NCBI GenBank assembly: GCA_965200885.1
Contig: OZ241737.1
Coordinates: 2,914,001 to 2,978,000 of the forward strand
Length of the DNA stretch: 64,000 bases
Source of the DNA: MPNP01 sp026710155
GTDB taxonomy: Bacteria; Pseudomonadota; Alphaproteobacteria; Rhodobacterales; Rhodobacteraceae
Direction of reading: 5' to 3'
Positions within the stretch are counted from its first letter, which is position 1, and each line of letters opens with the position of its first letter. Below the pieces are notes generated by a model. That model was given only the letters and a program-made list of their open reading frames with translations. It was not told the origin of the DNA and did not search any database. The translations under genes were made by a program, and so were the position numbers. Below, piece after piece: positions 62,753 to 64,000 of this stretch.

Positions 62753-64000
62753 TTAATTGGGCAATTGAATTGCCACCTTGATCAGCACCCCTTCCCGAAT
62801 AATGAAAAAAGCGACCTCTTCATCATCGTTCCGAATGGCTTGGTCTACTATTCTTTGGATGTCACTGGTTGAAACAACTTTTTGGGAATTGACCATTTCA
62901 ACCTGATCCAGTACCTGGATACCAGCCTCTGCAGCAGGTGAATTTTCCAAGACTTCATTGACAACGGTATCGGGATTGGCAAAACCATTTCCTTCAAGAT
63001 CAGGGGTATGGCCGAAATTCATGCCCAGAATTGATTCATCCTCCTCGGACTCTTCCTCGCTCGACATTATTTGACCCGGGTTTTGGGGTCTGTCTCCAAG
63101 GATTGCCGTTAAAGTCAATGGCTCACTCCCGCGTAGAATTTCCATGGTTATTTCTTTACCGGGCTCAATACTTCCCACAAATGAGACAAACTCCCGGATT
63201 TCTGAAATTTCGGTACCATCTACCGATATGATCAAGTCCCCAGGTAAAATTCCTGCCTCCCTTGCCGGTCCATCCTTGAACACACCATCAACAAGTATCC
63301 GTTCATTGTTTTGTTCGTCCATCGATGTTGAGATATATACCCCGAGCCACCCCCTGCTGACTTTTCCATCCTGAAGAATATCCTCTACAACCCGGGATAC
63401 AACAGCCGATGACATGGAAAACCCAACACCGATCGAACCCCTGCTGAAACCGCTGGTCTTGATCGCTGTGTTAACACCTATGACATCACCATCAAGGTTT
63501 ATCAATGGGCCGCCAGAATTTCCAAGATTAATGGAAGCATCGGTCTGGAAAAAATTGTCATACGGCCCATTCAATGTTCGAAAGGTGGCCGATATAATGC
63601 CCTTTGATGCCGATATGCCAACACCCAGCGGATTGCCTATTGCCAATACGGGATCACCAACTCTAACCGTCTTGCTGTCACCAAATTTGATGAAATCAAA
63701 TTCCTCACCATCGACAATCTGCAAAACCGATATATCCGTTTCAGGATCGCTGCCGATAACCTCGGCTTTGTATACCGTGTCCTCATCGGCCATCCTGACC
63801 TTGATTTCAGATGCATTCTCGATCACATGGTAATTGGTGACCAACTTGCCATCCTTGGAAATAATGAAACCTGAACCAAAACCCATTCTTGGATACTGTG
63901 CTGATTGTATTTCGAATTCCTCAACTTGCTCTGAAGTCCCACCCTGATTCTGGTTATTAAACTCCTCGTCAAAAAATCGTCGGAAAAAATCATACATGAA
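62753..64000 (-). CDS. degP: DegP/HtrA-type periplasmic serine protease (N-terminus outside window)
   Basis: 414 codons are present and the frame stays open to the right edge, so the signal peptide lies beyond it. The DFFRRFF stretch near the visible start is the usual segment after the signal region. Catalytic triad: His in VTNYHVIENA, Asp in DPETDISVLQ, Ser in NLGNSGGPLINL. Two PDZ domains follow (about 215-310, 335-414). Quality-control protease and chaperone. Confidence 0.95.
   Translation of the reverse strand, partial: FMYDFFRRFFDEEFNNQNQGGTSEQVEEFEIQSAQYPRMGFGSGFIISKDGKLVTNYHVIENASEIKVRMADEDTVYKAEVIGSDPETDISVLQIVDGEEFDFIKFGDSKTVRVGDPVLAIGNPLGVGISASKGIISATFRTLNGPYDNFFQTDASINLGNSGGPLINLDGDVIGVNTAIKTSGFSRGSIGVGFSMSSAVVSRVVEDILQDGKVSRGWLGVYISTSMDEQNNERILVDGVFKDGPAREAGILPGDLIISVDGTEISEIREFVSFVGSIEPGKEITMEILRGSEPLTLTAILGDRPQNPGQIMSSEEESEEDESILGMNFGHTPDLEGNGFANPDTVVNEVLENSPAAEAGIQVLDQVEMVNSQKVVSTSDIQRIVDQAIRNDDEEVAFFIIREGVLIKVAIQLPN

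Noticed and set aside
1..64000. CRISPR arrays, tRNA or rRNA genes
   Set aside because: No regularly spaced short repeats, no cloverleaf with a GGTTCRA-type T-loop, and no rRNA-like stretch was found by eye.

Overview
This is a 64 kb stretch of a moderately AT-rich bacterial chromosome, most likely from an alphaproteobacterium. The basis is its gene content and linkage: ftsY near yciB, metZ-type methionine synthesis, an NDUFAF5-like methyltransferase before hemH, heterotetrameric sarcosine-oxidase genes, glx/mgs genes and a GlxA-type regulator. The taxon is an inference; no rRNA or tRNA gene lies in the window. Relic restriction-modification genes, toxin-antitoxin relics, decayed transposases, a TIR element and a secreted ankyrin protein give an accessory, possibly host-associated, character.

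Layout. 0-5 kb: a partial SMP-30 lactonase and a signalling operon (response regulator-SpoIIE phosphatase, periplasmic binding protein, histidine kinase). 5.2-7.9 kb: a HAD hydrolase and an ammonium transporter with a linked small membrane protein. 8.2-10.6 kb: a dead EcoRI/RsrI-like restriction-modification pair; the endonuclease gene is split by a 592-bp element with 24-bp terminal inverted repeats, an 8-bp target duplication and a decayed HsdS recognition domain inside. 10.7-14.4 kb: an aldose epimerase, then about 3 kb of decayed DNA with ISL3-like transposase and antitoxin relics. 14.7-26.7 kb: an SDR, a nine-gene minus-strand operon around N-methylglutamate-synthase-like genes (mgsABC/glxBCD), and a divergent GntR regulator. 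27.6-28.2 kb: the second, inverted copy of the TIR element. 28.3-36.6 kb: GATase, GlnT/GmaS-like synthetase, GlxA-type regulator and soxBDAG (or mgdABCD). 36.8-44.9 kb: a putative defence island (HigBA, a 1711-residue exonuclease-RecQ-UvrD fusion, RloA and an amber-interrupted RloB). 45.6-64 kb: mostly housekeeping genes (trkH, hemH, metZ, gst, yciB, ftsY, a NuoE-NuoF fusion, xseA, ferredoxin), a PotDBCA-like transporter and a partial DegP/HtrA protease.

How the genes fit together. The 15-37 kb half reads as a methylated-amine utilisation region. A GmaS-like ligase would make a gamma-glutamyl amide, MgsABC would move the amine onto glutamate, and the SoxBDAG/MgdABCD complex or a DAO oxidase plus a GcvT-domain protein would demethylate the product, passing the one-carbon unit to tetrahydrofolate. 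The ammonium and polyamine transporters and the formate-dehydrogenase-like NuoEF subunit are compatible with that physiology. The most unusual items are the HsdS-carrying TIR element inside an EcoRI-type gene, the nine-gene operon with its tandem-DUF1989-GcvT fusion and two unrecognised proteins, and the triple-fusion helicase beside RloAB.
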